In this document: one piece after another, positions 11,178 to 20,273 of the stretch
How positions within the stretch are numbered: position 1 is the stretch's first letter
Layout: every line of letters starts with the position of its first letter
Source of the DNA: CAVSCR01 sp963726575
Lineage (GTDB): Bacteria; Actinomycetota; Actinomycetes; JAHEKZ01
Length of the DNA: 64,000 nucleotides
Assembly: GCA_963726575.1 (NCBI GenBank)
Contig: CAVSCR010000006.1
Location: 186,001-250,000 of the forward strand
Reading direction: 5' to 3'
Made by a program: the position numbers and the translations under genes
The notes under the pieces: model-generated
Told to the model about the DNA's origin: nothing
The model's input: only the letters and a program-made list of their open reading frames with translations
Database searches by the model: none

Positions 11178-11543
11178 TCAGTCCTCCAACGGACGCAGCA
11201 CTCGCAGGTGGCCCCGCCGTCCCAGCTCCGGGCCGCCACCGGTCTCGTCGGATCGGCTCGGCACCCTGACCGGGCGAGCGGCTTCGCGCACCGCGTCGGC
11301 CAGCGCCTCCAGGTCGTCGCTACTGGGCCCGAACGCGTCCTCGTCCGGGGCCAGCCGCAGCACCTCCCAGCCACGTGGCGCGGTCAGCCGATCGCTGTGC
11401 TTGGCGCACAGGTCGTAACAGTGCGGCTCGGCGTAGGTGGCCAGCGGGCCCAGCACCGCCGTCGAGTCGGCGTAGACGTAGGTCAGCGTCGCGACGGCCG
11501 CGCCGTTGCACGCGGTCTTCGAGCAACGCCTCATCGGACTCAC
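11178..11543 (-). CDS. DUF3499 family protein
   Basis: This actinobacterial family begins SPxRRCS and has paired cysteines; here VSPMRRCSKTACNG, then YVYADSTAVLGPLATYAEPHCYDLC. The Cys/His pattern (C, C, H, C, C, H) suggests a bound metal. The function is unknown. The GTG at 11543 (121 aa) is preferred over ATG 11534 because a TAGCGT -10 box ends 7 nt upstream and family members start with the residues corresponding to SPMRR. The C-terminus is variable. It is divergent from the metallopeptidase-like gene, as in M. tuberculosis (Rv3258c/Rv3259). Confidence 0.9.
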   Translation of the reverse strand: MSPMRRCSKTACNGAAVATLTYVYADSTAVLGPLATYAEPHCYDLCAKHSDRLTAPRGWEVLRLAPDEDAFGPSSDDLEALADAVREAARPVRVPSRSDETGGGPELGRRGHLRVLRPLED

Positions 11544-11550
11544 GCGGCGG

Positions 11551-11556
11551 ACGCTA
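11551..11556 (-). promoter_or_regulatory. Predicted -10 box (TAGCGT) for DUF3499 gene
   Basis: TAGCGT on the minus strand is followed by 7 nt (CCGCCGC) and the GTG at 11543. This supports both a leaderless transcript and the chosen start. Confidence 0.45.
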
Positions 11557-11666
11557 CCGGCCGCCATGAGCCGCACCCGGGATTGCGCGGGCGGACGTGG
11601 GCCGTGTCGAACCGCGTCGAACCGGGACGGGCTGGCCGGCGAGCCAACCGGGCCGACAGGCGGCAC

Positions 11667-11672
11667 TAGCGT
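11667..11672 (+). promoter_or_regulatory. Predicted -10 box (TAGCGT) for metallopeptidase-like gene
   Basis: TAGCGT, then GAGGCC, then the GTG start at 11679. The same hexamer serves the divergent DUF3499 gene about 120 bp away, so the pair may be co-regulated. Confidence 0.45.
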
Positions 11673-11678
11673 GAGGCC

Positions 11679-12167
11679 GTGGCGTCACCGAAGGCAGCCC
11701 GACCCCCCGGCCCTCGACGTGACCGGCACGGCCGGGGCATGCGCGGACCGTTGGGGCCGCACAGCGTGCCGATCGTCCGCTCTCGCGCGGCCCAGTTCGA
11801 CGAGCTCGTGCTCGACGCCGTCGACCGGCTCCAGCCGCAGTGGGGAGAACAGCTGGCAGATGTGGAGTTCGGTGTCGAGGACGTGCCGAACGACCTGCCG
11901 ACTGACGCGGCCGGTGGTGCTGTGCCACTCGCCGCCGCAGTACCGGCCCTTCCCGCGCGCCCCGCGAGCCCACAGGCCGCAGCGCGACCGGCGAGTCCGG
12001 CGCGCGTCGTGGTGTACCGCCGACCGGTCGAGCTGCGAGCCCCCAGCCGCCTGCTGCTGCGGTTGCTGGTCAACGACGTCGTGGTCGAGCAGGTCGCCAG
12101 TCTGCTCGGCGTCGACCCCGGGCAGATCGATCCGGACTACTTCGGCCCTGACGACGACCCGGACTGA
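11679..12167 (+). CDS. Metallopeptidase-family (zincin-like) protein lacking HExxH
   Basis: This 162-residue protein has the core RAAQFDELVLDAVDRL, EFGVEDVP and the C-terminal VVVEQVASLLGVDPGQIDP, plus a low-complexity Ala/Pro insert in the middle. Position and C-terminal pattern place it in the small minimal-zincin family found beside whiB/DUF3499 genes in actinobacteria. Canonical family members carry HExxH near the C-terminus; here the matching segment reads VNDVVVEQVA with no histidine, so it should not be an active zinc protease. The GTG at 11679 is set by the -10 box 6 nt upstream. Family assignment is inferred. Confidence 0.7.
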   Translation: MASPKAARPPGPRRDRHGRGMRGPLGPHSVPIVRSRAAQFDELVLDAVDRLQPQWGEQLADVEFGVEDVPNDLPTDAAGGAVPLAAAVPALPARPASPQAAARPASPARVVVYRRPVELRAPSRLLLRLLVNDVVVEQVASLLGVDPGQIDPDYFGPDDDPD

Positions 12168-12200
12168 TTCAGGACACTCATCCGTCACAACACTGATCGC

Positions 12201-13724
12201 TCACGACAGTGGGTAGACGCCGGCCACGGTGTTCGGGACCGCGGGGAACAAGGGCACCCGCAGGCGGGCCGCGACCAACGGGAGTGCACTCACCAGCGGT
12301 CCGCGGCTGCCCTCTTCGTCTTGCATCCGCACGGCGTACAGCGGGCCCGACCCCGGCTCCGGGGTCACGATCATGCCGAAGCGCCGGTACCGGGCTCCCT
12401 TGATCGTCGTGCCCGGCGGGGACCGAGGCGGTAACACCGTGATCTCCTTCGTGGTCCCAGCCGGCACCGTCACGTCGAGGGTGCGCTCCTTGCCAGTGGC
12501 GTCGTACGCGAGTACCTGAACGCTCACCTGCGTCGACGGTGCGCTGATCACCAGTCGGGTGTTCAGGTTGCTGGTGGTGATGTTGTCGGGAACCACCGCC
12601 GGTGCCTGCAACGGGTTCGTGGCGGCCAAGTACATCGAGTCGCCGAAGAACCCGGGACGCTTCAAGAGCACCTTGGCGCCCGCCACGATGGGGGCGTCCG
12701 AGGTCACGAGCAGCGCCGCGGGTTGGCCGCGCAAGGCATCGGTCAGGTCGAGCTGGCGCACCGAGCCGCCACGCACGTCGAGCTCTCCGCCGCCTACGGG
12801 GACGAACGTGCCGTCCGGCGTCACGAGCTTGACGCTGACGATCGCGTCGGAGCGGGTTGCTGCGACATCCAGCGTCACGGTGCTGACCCGGTCCTTGGCC
12901 ACCGCCGGGATGCCCGGCACCACCAGGGCGTGGTCGGGGGCAACGGTCGCCGGGATCCAGTCGGTGCCCAACGGCTTGAACCCGTTGACGTCGGTCTCGG
13001 TGACCGCAGCGGAGAGCCGACCGGAGCGCACCTGGACGTGCAGCGCCAGCACCCTCTGGCCCGGTGCCAACCGCGGGACCGAGACCTCGACCCGCGAGCG
13101 TGCGGGCACCGTGATGCCGGTCCCGGCCGGGGTGTCGAACCGGCCTCGGCGACCGAACACACCGACGTCGACGGTGGCGACGGACGCTTCGGGGTTGGTC
13201 AGCACCAGCAGCGACTCTTGCCCCACCCGCGTGCCCGCGCCGACGAACCAGAAGTCCGAACCGCTGGGCAGGCACGCCGTCGTGGCCAGACCTCGATGAC
13301 CGCCATCGACGGTGCGCTCGGTCTGCGTGACGGTGAAGCCGGGCGCCATCGCACCGACCGCGCGCCCCACGAGTGAGTCGCGCTCGCCGTTGCGACCCGT
13401 GTAGACACCGCTCGCGCCAGGAGTCCGCAAGATGATGCGCGGCTGCGACTTGCTGGGGTCCTCGGTCATGGTGCGCACGACCGCGGTTCCTCCTGAGCCG
13501 GCGGTCGTGGCCGACTGCGGCGGGGTGCCCGCGGCGACGCTGGAGTCGGTGTAGCCCGTGCGCGACCGCAGGCCAGGGCAGGCCACCACGGTCTCGCGCA
13601 CCGGTACCTGCGTCACGGTCAGCGAGCCAGGTCCGCGCGGCGAAGGCGCTGCGGCGGTCGCCAGACCGACGCTGACCAGAGTGCCCCCGACGATCGCGCC
13701 GAGCAGGACCACGGGGCGGATCAC
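12201..13724 (-). CDS. DUF5719 family secreted/anchored protein
   Basis: This 507-residue protein has an N-terminal hydrophobic segment (VVLLGAIVGGTLVSVGLATA, residues 5-24) that is a signal peptide or anchor. A long extracytoplasmic beta-rich region follows, with repeated strands such as VTVPARSRVEVSVPRLAPGQ. It matches the DUF5719 proteins encoded directly after the large glycosyltransferase in actinobacteria; their role is unknown but presumably linked to the same envelope glycan step. GTG 13724 overlaps the glycosyltransferase stop as GTGA, so the genes are coupled. Confidence 0.85.
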   Translation of the reverse strand: MIRPVVLLGAIVGGTLVSVGLATAAAPSPRGPGSLTVTQVPVRETVVACPGLRSRTGYTDSSVAAGTPPQSATTAGSGGTAVVRTMTEDPSKSQPRIILRTPGASGVYTGRNGERDSLVGRAVGAMAPGFTVTQTERTVDGGHRGLATTACLPSGSDFWFVGAGTRVGQESLLVLTNPEASVATVDVGVFGRRGRFDTPAGTGITVPARSRVEVSVPRLAPGQRVLALHVQVRSGRLSAAVTETDVNGFKPLGTDWIPATVAPDHALVVPGIPAVAKDRVSTVTLDVAATRSDAIVSVKLVTPDGTFVPVGGGELDVRGGSVRQLDLTDALRGQPAALLVTSDAPIVAGAKVLLKRPGFFGDSMYLAATNPLQAPAVVPDNITTSNLNTRLVISAPSTQVSVQVLAYDATGKERTLDVTVPAGTTKEITVLPPRSPPGTTIKGARYRRFGMIVTPEPGSGPLYAVRMQDEEGSRGPLVSALPLVAARLRVPLFPAVPNTVAGVYPLS

Positions 13725-16700
13725 GACGAGACCTGCGCGTCGACCAGCCCGGCCCCGTCGGCCCCGTCGGCCCCGTCGGCCCCGTCGGCACCGTCGTCGT
13801 CGGAGGCCACGTCGACCTCCGGATCGTGACGACGCCCCGGCAGGGCGAGTACGACCGTGATCGCCACGAGCACCAGTTCCAGCCACAGCAACGCGGTGTG
13901 CAGCCGGTCGCGGTACGTCAGCGACACCTGGCCACTGGCGGACGGCGTCGCGAACCGCTGAGCCCATCCGTCGACCACCGAGCCGGCCAACGCACGGCCT
14001 TGGGAGTCGACGGCATGCCAGCCACCCGTGGCACGGTCGGCCAGCACCATCGCACCGCCACCGGCTGCCGGCACCGGCGGCGTTGCCGTCACGACGTTGG
14101 CGGGCAGGCTGCTCACGGTCCGTCCGTCGGAGTCGACGAGTCGCAGCCGCGCGATCGTCCCGGACACCTGCCACAGCGACGAGCCGCCGGGACTCGCCAC
14201 CCGGGTCAAGCCCGGCACCGAGTCGAGGGTGCGTTCCAGCTCGGGGTCGACCGGCGCCGGCAGCAGCACGTAGCGGATCGCGTACTGGCCCAGGTCGGTG
14301 GCCGGCACGACCCCGGACCCCGACGCCACCTGGCTGACCAGGGCGTCGAGCTGCGTCAGCGCCGACGCCGACGGCTGCAGCTCCACGTCACCGAGCTGCG
14401 GGTCGTCGGCCCGGAGCACGGAGTAGGACAGTCGACCGGCCAGCGGCTGCAACACCAGCGTGCGCACCCGGTCCGGCTCCTTGGCCGAGGCGGCGACGAA
14501 GGCCGGCAGCACCGCAGCGTCGCCGCGGTGCAGCGGGCCGTCAGCCCCCCGCCACAACCACCAGGTGCCCAGAAGCACCGGGCTCAACAAGGCGACCAGG
14601 GCGACGGCGACGGTCGCCGGTTGCTGCCACCCGAGGGAGCGTCGGGTCAACCGGGTACGCGCGCTGCGAGCCGCGACCACGGCCGCCACGATCAACGCCG
14701 CGCTGCAGACGAGCAGGGGCGGCCCGGGATAGGTCGGTACGCGCACGGCACTCGTCGGCGGCGTCACCGTGATGGTCGCCATCAGGAGAGAGAACCCGAA
14801 GCTCACGCCAGCCACGACCAGGGCGGCTTGGATCACCCGGAACCGCGGGTAGCGCAGCACGGCGACCAACCCGGCCACCACGATCCCGAACCCGAGCAAC
14901 AGGGGGGCCGACCCGAGCCCGCCCGGGGACAGGAACAGCACGCTCCATGGCCGGGCGACCGGAGCGGGCACCGACCCGCCGGCCTCGAGCAACAGGGTCA
15001 GCGGATGCATCAGCACGTAGCCGCTCCACGGCAGCAGCAGTGCGGCCGGCGCCAGCGCCACCGCCGCGAGCCGCAGGCGCCCGGTCAGGTCGGTGACCCA
15101 GGTGAACGCCGCGATGCCGACCAGCACCGCGACCATGAGCCAGACCACTGGCGTGAATGCCTCGACCACAGCGAGCAGCAGCACCAACGCCGCAGTGGCC
15201 CGCCAGGTGCCTGGGTGCCCGGCGGCGCCGAGGACCCGCCAGGTGGCCAGGCCGATGAGGGGCAGCGTCACAGCGAGCGCCGCGACACCGAGGCGACCCT
15301 GCGCGACGCCGGCCAGCAATGCAGGTGCGAGGGCGTATGCCGCCGCCGCCCACACCCGCAGGCGTCGCGACAAACCGATGGGCGTCAGTGCGACATAGCC
15401 GAGGACGCCGGCCAGAGGCACCGACAGAGCCAACAACCACGCCACGGCCCAACCGGCCTTGCCGAACAACGTCGTCGCGAGCACGGCGAGGACCGCCAGG
15501 TACGGCGGCGTCGGGGTGTTGCTGCCGATGCTCAGCGGGTGCCAGGCGGCGACGTAGGTGGACCACAGGTCCGAAGCGCCGGCCGGCGCGGGCAACAAGG
15601 CTCCACCGAGCAGTGCGCCTCCGGCGTAGAGCGAGCGCCAGGCCAGCAGCGCCAGCACCAGAAGGCCTGCCGTGAGCAGCACGACCGGTCGGCGCAGCAC
15701 CGCCAGCCAACGCCCCAGCGGATCCGGTTCGTAGGAGTCACCGGTGTCGTCCAGCGGCCCTGACTCGACCACGACCTGGTCCTCGGGACGTCCGCTCGCC
15801 GGCGCCGTGGCGGCGAGCAACGCGCTCACCGTTCCTCCGAACGCCTCAGCCGTCTGGCGTACCTGACGACCAGGCGGTGGCAGGAGGGAGCGCACGGAGT
15901 CGAACGGTTGGGTGCGCGTGGCCGCCCGGGCGGCGCGGCCGTGCCGGATCGCCGCGAACTGCACGAGCACGTCCATGGCCCGCAGCTCGTCGAGCGCGTC
16001 GTGGGGCGCCTTGGCGACCAGCAGCCCGAGGCTGCGCCCTAGGCAACCGAGGACCAGGCGCAGCCACACCCATGGCAGCCAGACGCCGGGACGGTTGACC
16101 AGCAGGACGTACAGGGCGGATCGGCGCTCGACGAGGCGGGGACGGGCTGCCTCGGCGGGCAGCGAGCGACGACCCCGGGCCGAGGCCTCCACGTGGTGGA
16201 CGACGGCGTCGGTGGTCACCGCCACCCGGTGGCCGGCCAGGTTGGCCCGCCACCCGAAGTCGACGTCCTCGCCGAACATCCGCAGCTGGCGATCGAACCC
16301 ACCCAGCTGTTCCCACACGTCGCGGCGGATCAGCGCGCCGGCGCTGCCGACCGCGAGCACGTCGCGCTGGCCGTCGTGCTGGCCCTGGTCCATCTCCTGG
16401 CGTTCCAGACCGGTCTCCCGGTGTCCCGACCCGGTGATCGAGACGCCGACCTCGAGCAGGCGGCGCGAATCGTCCCAGGCGAGCACCTTGGGACCGACTA
16501 CGGCCAAGGAGGGGGACACGTCGGCTGCGATCAGCAGCCGCTCGAGGGCATCGGGCTCCGGCGCACTGTCGTCGTGCAGCAGCCACAGCCAGGCCGTCGC
16601 CGTGGCGGCTCCCGGACCAGGGGCGGAATCCGGCCCGCGTAGCTGGGCGACGGCATCGTCGACGGCCGCGGCGAAGCCCGAGTCCGGCGGAAGGTCGCGC

Positions 16701-17041
16701 ACCGAGGCGTCGCCGAATGCCTCACGCAGCAACGCCGGGGAACTGTCCACCGAGCCGGTGTCGACGCCCAGCGCCGCATCGGTGGATCGCGTCTGCTGGG
16801 CCAACCGGGTCAGTGTGCGGGCCAGCCAGCGCGCGCCGTCGTGCGAGACGACGACCGTGGTGACGTGGTGGCGACTGAGGTCGCGCGGGGGCTCCGGCTC
16901 GTCCGGCGCGAACGCCTCGGCGAACGCCTCGGCGAAGGAGATCTCGTCGCCGTCGTCGCTGCGCGCCGGCTCCGGGAGCGATGGCCCTTCGGCAGGCGCG
17001 TCGACGTCAGCCACCGGCGGCATCCGGGGCGTGAGCGGCAA
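13721..17041 (-). CDS. Very large GT2-family glycosyltransferase with polytopic membrane domain
   Basis: This 1106-residue protein has an N-terminal GT-A domain (about 58-330). Visible are TTVVVSHDGARWLARTL, the acceptor/metal region LLHDDSAPEPDALE and FGEDVDFGWR, typical of rhamnosyl/galactofuranosyl-type GT2 enzymes. From about 450 to 860 there are ten or more hydrophobic helices. An extracytoplasmic region and one last helix (about 1065-1085) complete it. It probably transfers a sugar to a lipid-linked or wall polymer at the membrane. The start is uncertain: TTG 17041, or ATG 17023 inside. The C-terminal tail contains five DGA-type repeats. It sits upstream of DUF5719 and downstream of whiB. 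Confidence 0.85.
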   Translation of the reverse strand: MPLTPRMPPVADVDAPAEGPSLPEPARSDDGDEISFAEAFAEAFAPDEPEPPRDLSRHHVTTVVVSHDGARWLARTLTRLAQQTRSTDAALGVDTGSVDSSPALLREAFGDASVRDLPPDSGFAAAVDDAVAQLRGPDSAPGPGAATATAWLWLLHDDSAPEPDALERLLIAADVSPSLAVVGPKVLAWDDSRRLLEVGVSITGSGHRETGLERQEMDQGQHDGQRDVLAVGSAGALIRRDVWEQLGGFDRQLRMFGEDVDFGWRANLAGHRVAVTTDAVVHHVEASARGRRSLPAEAARPRLVERRSALYVLLVNRPGVWLPWVWLRLVLGCLGRSLGLLVAKAPHDALDELRAMDVLVQFAAIRHGRAARAATRTQPFDSVRSLLPPPGRQVRQTAEAFGGTVSALLAATAPASGRPEDQVVVESGPLDDTGDSYEPDPLGRWLAVLRRPVVLLTAGLLVLALLAWRSLYAGGALLGGALLPAPAGASDLWSTYVAAWHPLSIGSNTPTPPYLAVLAVLATTLFGKAGWAVAWLLALSVPLAGVLGYVALTPIGLSRRLRVWAAAAYALAPALLAGVAQGRLGVAALAVTLPLIGLATWRVLGAAGHPGTWRATAALVLLLAVVEAFTPVVWLMVAVLVGIAAFTWVTDLTGRLRLAAVALAPAALLLPWSGYVLMHPLTLLLEAGGSVPAPVARPWSVLFLSPGGLGSAPLLLGFGIVVAGLVAVLRYPRFRVIQAALVVAGVSFGFSLLMATITVTPPTSAVRVPTYPGPPLLVCSAALIVAAVVAARSARTRLTRRSLGWQQPATVAVALVALLSPVLLGTWWLWRGADGPLHRGDAAVLPAFVAASAKEPDRVRTLVLQPLAGRLSYSVLRADDPQLGDVELQPSASALTQLDALVSQVASGSGVVPATDLGQYAIRYVLLPAPVDPELERTLDSVPGLTRVASPGGSSLWQVSGTIARLRLVDSDGRTVSSLPANVVTATPPVPAAGGGAMVLADRATGGWHAVDSQGRALAGSVVDGWAQRFATPSASGQVSLTYRDRLHTALLWLELVLVAITVVLALPGRRHDPEVDVASDDDGADGADGADGADGAGLVDAQVSS
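13751..13795. repeat. Five tandem 9-bp units inside the glycosyltransferase 3' end
   Basis: GGCCCCGTC occurs four times in a row, then GGCACCGTC. In frame on the minus strand it encodes Asp-Gly-Ala repeats in the acidic cytoplasmic tail. Unit number can change without a frameshift. Confidence 0.85.
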
Positions 17042-17142
17042 TGCCGTCAGATACGGCTGGGTGATGGGTCATCGCTGGGGAGGGGGTGGTGCGAGATCGA
17101 CTCCGCCAGCCTACGCGACCGCAGGTGGTGGTCCCGCCTGCG

Positions 17143-17415
17143 TCAGACGGCCTGCTTCTTCAACCGGCGGCGCTCCCGCTCGGACAGGCCGCCCCAGATG
17201 CCGAACCGCTCGTCGTGGCCAAGGGCGTACTCCAGGCACTCCGACCGAACTTCGCAGCCCAGGCAGACCTTCTTGGCTTCCCGGGTCGATCCCCCCTTCT
17301 CGGGGAAGAACGCCTCGGGGTCGGTCTGGGAGCACAACGCGCGCTCCTGCCACCCCAGCTCGGACGTGTCCGGTGTTTCTTCGGTGTAGTGCAGGGTGAA
17401 GACGACCTCAGCCAC
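17143..17415 (-). CDS. whiB2: WhiB-family iron-sulfur transcriptional regulator (WhiB2/WhmD-like)
   Basis: This 90-residue protein has four cysteines: one in ALCSQTDPEAFFPEKGG and three in CLGCEVRSEC. They bind a [4Fe-4S] cluster in the family. The GIWGGLSERERR turn and a basic tail follow, which contact sigma factor and DNA. WhiB2/WhmD controls cell division and septation in mycobacteria and WhiB controls sporulation septation in Streptomyces; the role here is inferred. GTG 17415 was chosen for the strong GAGGAGG upstream and the family length; the frame stays open to 17592 through Pro/Ala low complexity. It is immediately upstream of the glycosyltransferase. Confidence 0.93.
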   Translation of the reverse strand: MAEVVFTLHYTEETPDTSELGWQERALCSQTDPEAFFPEKGGSTREAKKVCLGCEVRSECLEYALGHDERFGIWGGLSERERRRLKKQAV

Positions 17416-17636
17416 TGCGCCCCTCCTCGACCCTGGGCTCGACCCTGGGAGTTGCGTGACGGGTGGGCTCGCTGGCACTGGTGCTGGCACTTCCGCTGCA
17501 ACGGGTGCAGGCATAGGTGCTGGCATGGGTACTGACACTGCTGGCGCGGCGACCCGGAACGACACGGGGAGAATTACATGGGTGTCGTCCACCCCACGTC
17601 AAGCCGCAGGGGCAGATTCGTGACCGGCTTGTCACC

Positions 17637-20261
17637 TCAGCGGGTGGCGGGAATGTCACTGAGCGTGACGAAGGCAGGATCTTTCGCGGCCGGATCCGGG
17701 AGCACCCCACCGGACCGCTCGGCCCGCTGCCGGCTGGCGACGGGGGCCGCTTCGTAGGTCGTCGTGCGCTGTCGGCTGGGCCGGCCGACGGACGCGGCGA
17801 GCTCGCGCAGGGCCGGTACGGTCATCGCCGAACCGTGAGAGGAGCCGGCCATCCGGCTGATCGTCTCCTCCATCAGAGTCCCGCCGAGGTCGTCGGCTCC
17901 GCCCTGGAGCAGGGCGCGTACCCCGACCGGTCCGAGCTTGACCCACGACACCTGCACGTGGTCGATCCGGCCGTGCAGCAGCACGCGGGCGGCGGCATGC
18001 ACGACGCGGACCTCCCGGTCGGTCGGTCCCGGGCGTGCGATGCCGGCGAGGTACACGGGCGCGTTCTGGTGGACGAACGGGAGCGGGACGAACTCGGTGA
18101 AACCACCAGTGCGGTCCTGCAGATCTGCGATCACCCGCAGGTGGGTCAGCCAGTGACGCGGCTGGTCGACGTGGCCGAACATCATGGTCGCGCTGCTGCG
18201 CAGACCGACCCGGTGAGCGGCCGTCACCACCTCGACCCAGGTGGCCGCCGGCAGCTTGCCCTTGGTGAGCACCCACCTGACCTCGTCGTCGAGGATCTCG
18301 GCGGCGGTGCCCGGGATGGTGTCGAGGCCGGCGTCGACGAGCGCGGCCAGGAAGTCGGGCACCGACTGGTCGGTGCGAGCGGCGCCGTTGACGATCTCCA
18401 TCGGGCTGAACGCGTGAACGTGCAGGTCAGGGGCCTGATGCTTCACGGCCCGCACGAGGTCGGCGTACGCGGTACCGGGCAGGTCGGGGTCGATCCCACC
18501 CTGCATGCACACCTCTGTGGCGCCCAGCTCCCAGGCGGCCGCGGCTCGCTGCGCCACCTCGTCCAGCGACAACGTGTAGGCGTCGGCATCGGTCCGTCGC
18601 TGGGCGAACGCGCAGAACCGGCAGCCCACGTAACAGACGTTGGTGAAGTTGATGTTGCGGTTCACCACGTACGTGACCTCGTCGCCCACGACGTCGCGCC
18701 GCAGTTCGTCGGCGATCCGCGCTAACGCACCCAGTGCTGCACCATCGGCGTGCAACAGAGCCAGAGCCGCATCCTCGTGGTGGGGGTCGAGCAGGCTCGC
18801 CGGCTCCGACGCGGCGCGGTCCAGTGCGGCGCGGACATCGACGTCCAGACGCGGGGGCGCCGAGACTCGCGGCGGTTCGGGCGTCGCACTCATCGTGTCG
18901 CGCAATGCCTGCCAGTCGCCGTAGACCTCGTCGAAGTCGCTGCGGCGGTCATCGGTTCGACCGTGGGTGTCGACGTCGCGGTGGAGGTCGACCCGGCCAC
19001 GGCTGCCCCATTGCGGGTCGGGTTCCTGCCACGGCAACCCGGTGGGCCGTCGTCCTTCCACCGCGAGGCCGCTGGCCGGGTCGGCCAGGGCCGCCACGTG
19101 GGGCCGGATCCGCGGGTCGAGCCATGGCGCGCCCCGCAGGACGTACTCCGGATGCACCGTGAGTCGCTCACGCAGCGTGAACCCCGCGGCGTCCGTCAGG
19201 GCCGCGAGATCGGTCAGCTCAGGCCAGGGGCGTTCTGGGTTCACGTGGTCCGGCGTGAGGGGGCTGACACCCCCCCAGTCGTCCACACCGGCGCGCAGCA
19301 GCCAGGCCAGGTCCTGCGGGCGGGACAGGTTCGGGGGGGCCTGGATCCGGATCGCCGGGCCGAGCACCAGCCGGGCCGAGGCCACGGCCGCGAGGTACTC
19401 CGGGAAGCCGACGTCGTCGACCGCACGCATCGCCGTATCGGGCTTGGAGCGGAAGTTCTGGATGATCACCTCCTGGACATGACCGAAACTGCGGGCCGCC
19501 GAGCGCAGCGCCAGCAACGACTCGGCCCGTTCCTGGGTCGTCTCGCCGATCCCGATGAGCAGTCCGGTGGTGAAGGGGATGGCGCTGCGACCCGCGTCGT
19601 CGAGCACCCGCAGCCGCACGGCCGGCTCCTTGTCCGGCGAGCCGTAGTGAGCGGCGCCAGGCTCGCGCCACAGACGCTCGCTCGAGGTCTCGAGCATCAG
19701 TCCCATCGATGGGGCGACCGGCTTCAGCCGCTGCAGGTCCTGCCACGACATGACACCGGGGTTCAGGTGCGGCAGCAGACCGGTGTGCTCGAGCACCGCG
19801 ATCGCCATGGCCCGGACGTAGGCCAGCGTCGAGTCGTATCCGTGCTCGTCGAGCCAGGTGCGGGCCTGGGGCCAACGCTCCTCGGGTCGGTCGCCGAGGG
19901 TGAACAGCGCCTCCTTGCACTCCAACGCTGCGCCTCGTCGTGCGATCTCGAGCACCTCGTCCGGCGACAGGTAGGCCGCCGGCAGCTGGGCCGGCGCCGT
20001 GGCGAACGTGCAGTAGTGACAACGGTCTCGGCACAGGCGGGTGAGCGGGATGAACACTTTGCGCGAGTACGTGACCACGCCCGCGCGGCCGGCGTCGCGC
20101 AGACCGGCATCACGCACGGCAGCCGCGAGATCGAGGAGGCGTTCGAGGTCCGTGCCGCGGGCGGTCAGCAGCGCCGCCACTTCACCGGCATCGAGCGACT
20201 TGCCGTCGCGGGCTCGCGCAAGCGCCCGCCTCAGGGCGTGGTCAGCCGTGGCGTCCGACAC
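17637..20261 (-). CDS. fbiC: FO synthase (fused CofG-CofH), F420 biosynthesis
   Basis: FbiC makes 7,8-didemethyl-8-hydroxy-5-deazariboflavin from tyrosine and 5-amino-6-ribitylaminouracil using two radical-SAM modules. Both cluster motifs are visible: CRDRCHYC near residue 77 (CofG half) and CYVGCRFC near 540 (CofH half). The length of 874 residues is right for the fused actinobacterial enzyme. FGHVDQPRHWLTHLR and AGSSHGSAM are typical CofH segments. GTG 20261 is 6 nt after a TAGGTT box, suggesting leaderless expression. It is near fbiA-fbiB but transcribed separately. Confidence 0.97.
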   Translation of the reverse strand: MSDATADHALRRALARARDGKSLDAGEVAALLTARGTDLERLLDLAAAVRDAGLRDAGRAGVVTYSRKVFIPLTRLCRDRCHYCTFATAPAQLPAAYLSPDEVLEIARRGAALECKEALFTLGDRPEERWPQARTWLDEHGYDSTLAYVRAMAIAVLEHTGLLPHLNPGVMSWQDLQRLKPVAPSMGLMLETSSERLWREPGAAHYGSPDKEPAVRLRVLDDAGRSAIPFTTGLLIGIGETTQERAESLLALRSAARSFGHVQEVIIQNFRSKPDTAMRAVDDVGFPEYLAAVASARLVLGPAIRIQAPPNLSRPQDLAWLLRAGVDDWGGVSPLTPDHVNPERPWPELTDLAALTDAAGFTLRERLTVHPEYVLRGAPWLDPRIRPHVAALADPASGLAVEGRRPTGLPWQEPDPQWGSRGRVDLHRDVDTHGRTDDRRSDFDEVYGDWQALRDTMSATPEPPRVSAPPRLDVDVRAALDRAASEPASLLDPHHEDAALALLHADGAALGALARIADELRRDVVGDEVTYVVNRNINFTNVCYVGCRFCAFAQRRTDADAYTLSLDEVAQRAAAAWELGATEVCMQGGIDPDLPGTAYADLVRAVKHQAPDLHVHAFSPMEIVNGAARTDQSVPDFLAALVDAGLDTIPGTAAEILDDEVRWVLTKGKLPAATWVEVVTAAHRVGLRSSATMMFGHVDQPRHWLTHLRVIADLQDRTGGFTEFVPLPFVHQNAPVYLAGIARPGPTDREVRVVHAAARVLLHGRIDHVQVSWVKLGPVGVRALLQGGADDLGGTLMEETISRMAGSSHGSAMTVPALRELAASVGRPSRQRTTTYEAAPVASRQRAERSGGVLPDPAAKDPAFVTLSDIPATR

Positions 20262-20267
20262 GTCGCC

Positions 20268-20273
20268 AACCTA
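20268..20273 (-). promoter_or_regulatory. Predicted -10 box (TAGGTT) for fbiC
   Basis: TAGGTT on the minus strand, then GGCGAC, then GTG 20261. The first three bases are also the TAG stop codon of the upstream methyltransferase gene, so the promoter overlaps that gene's end. Confidence 0.45.
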
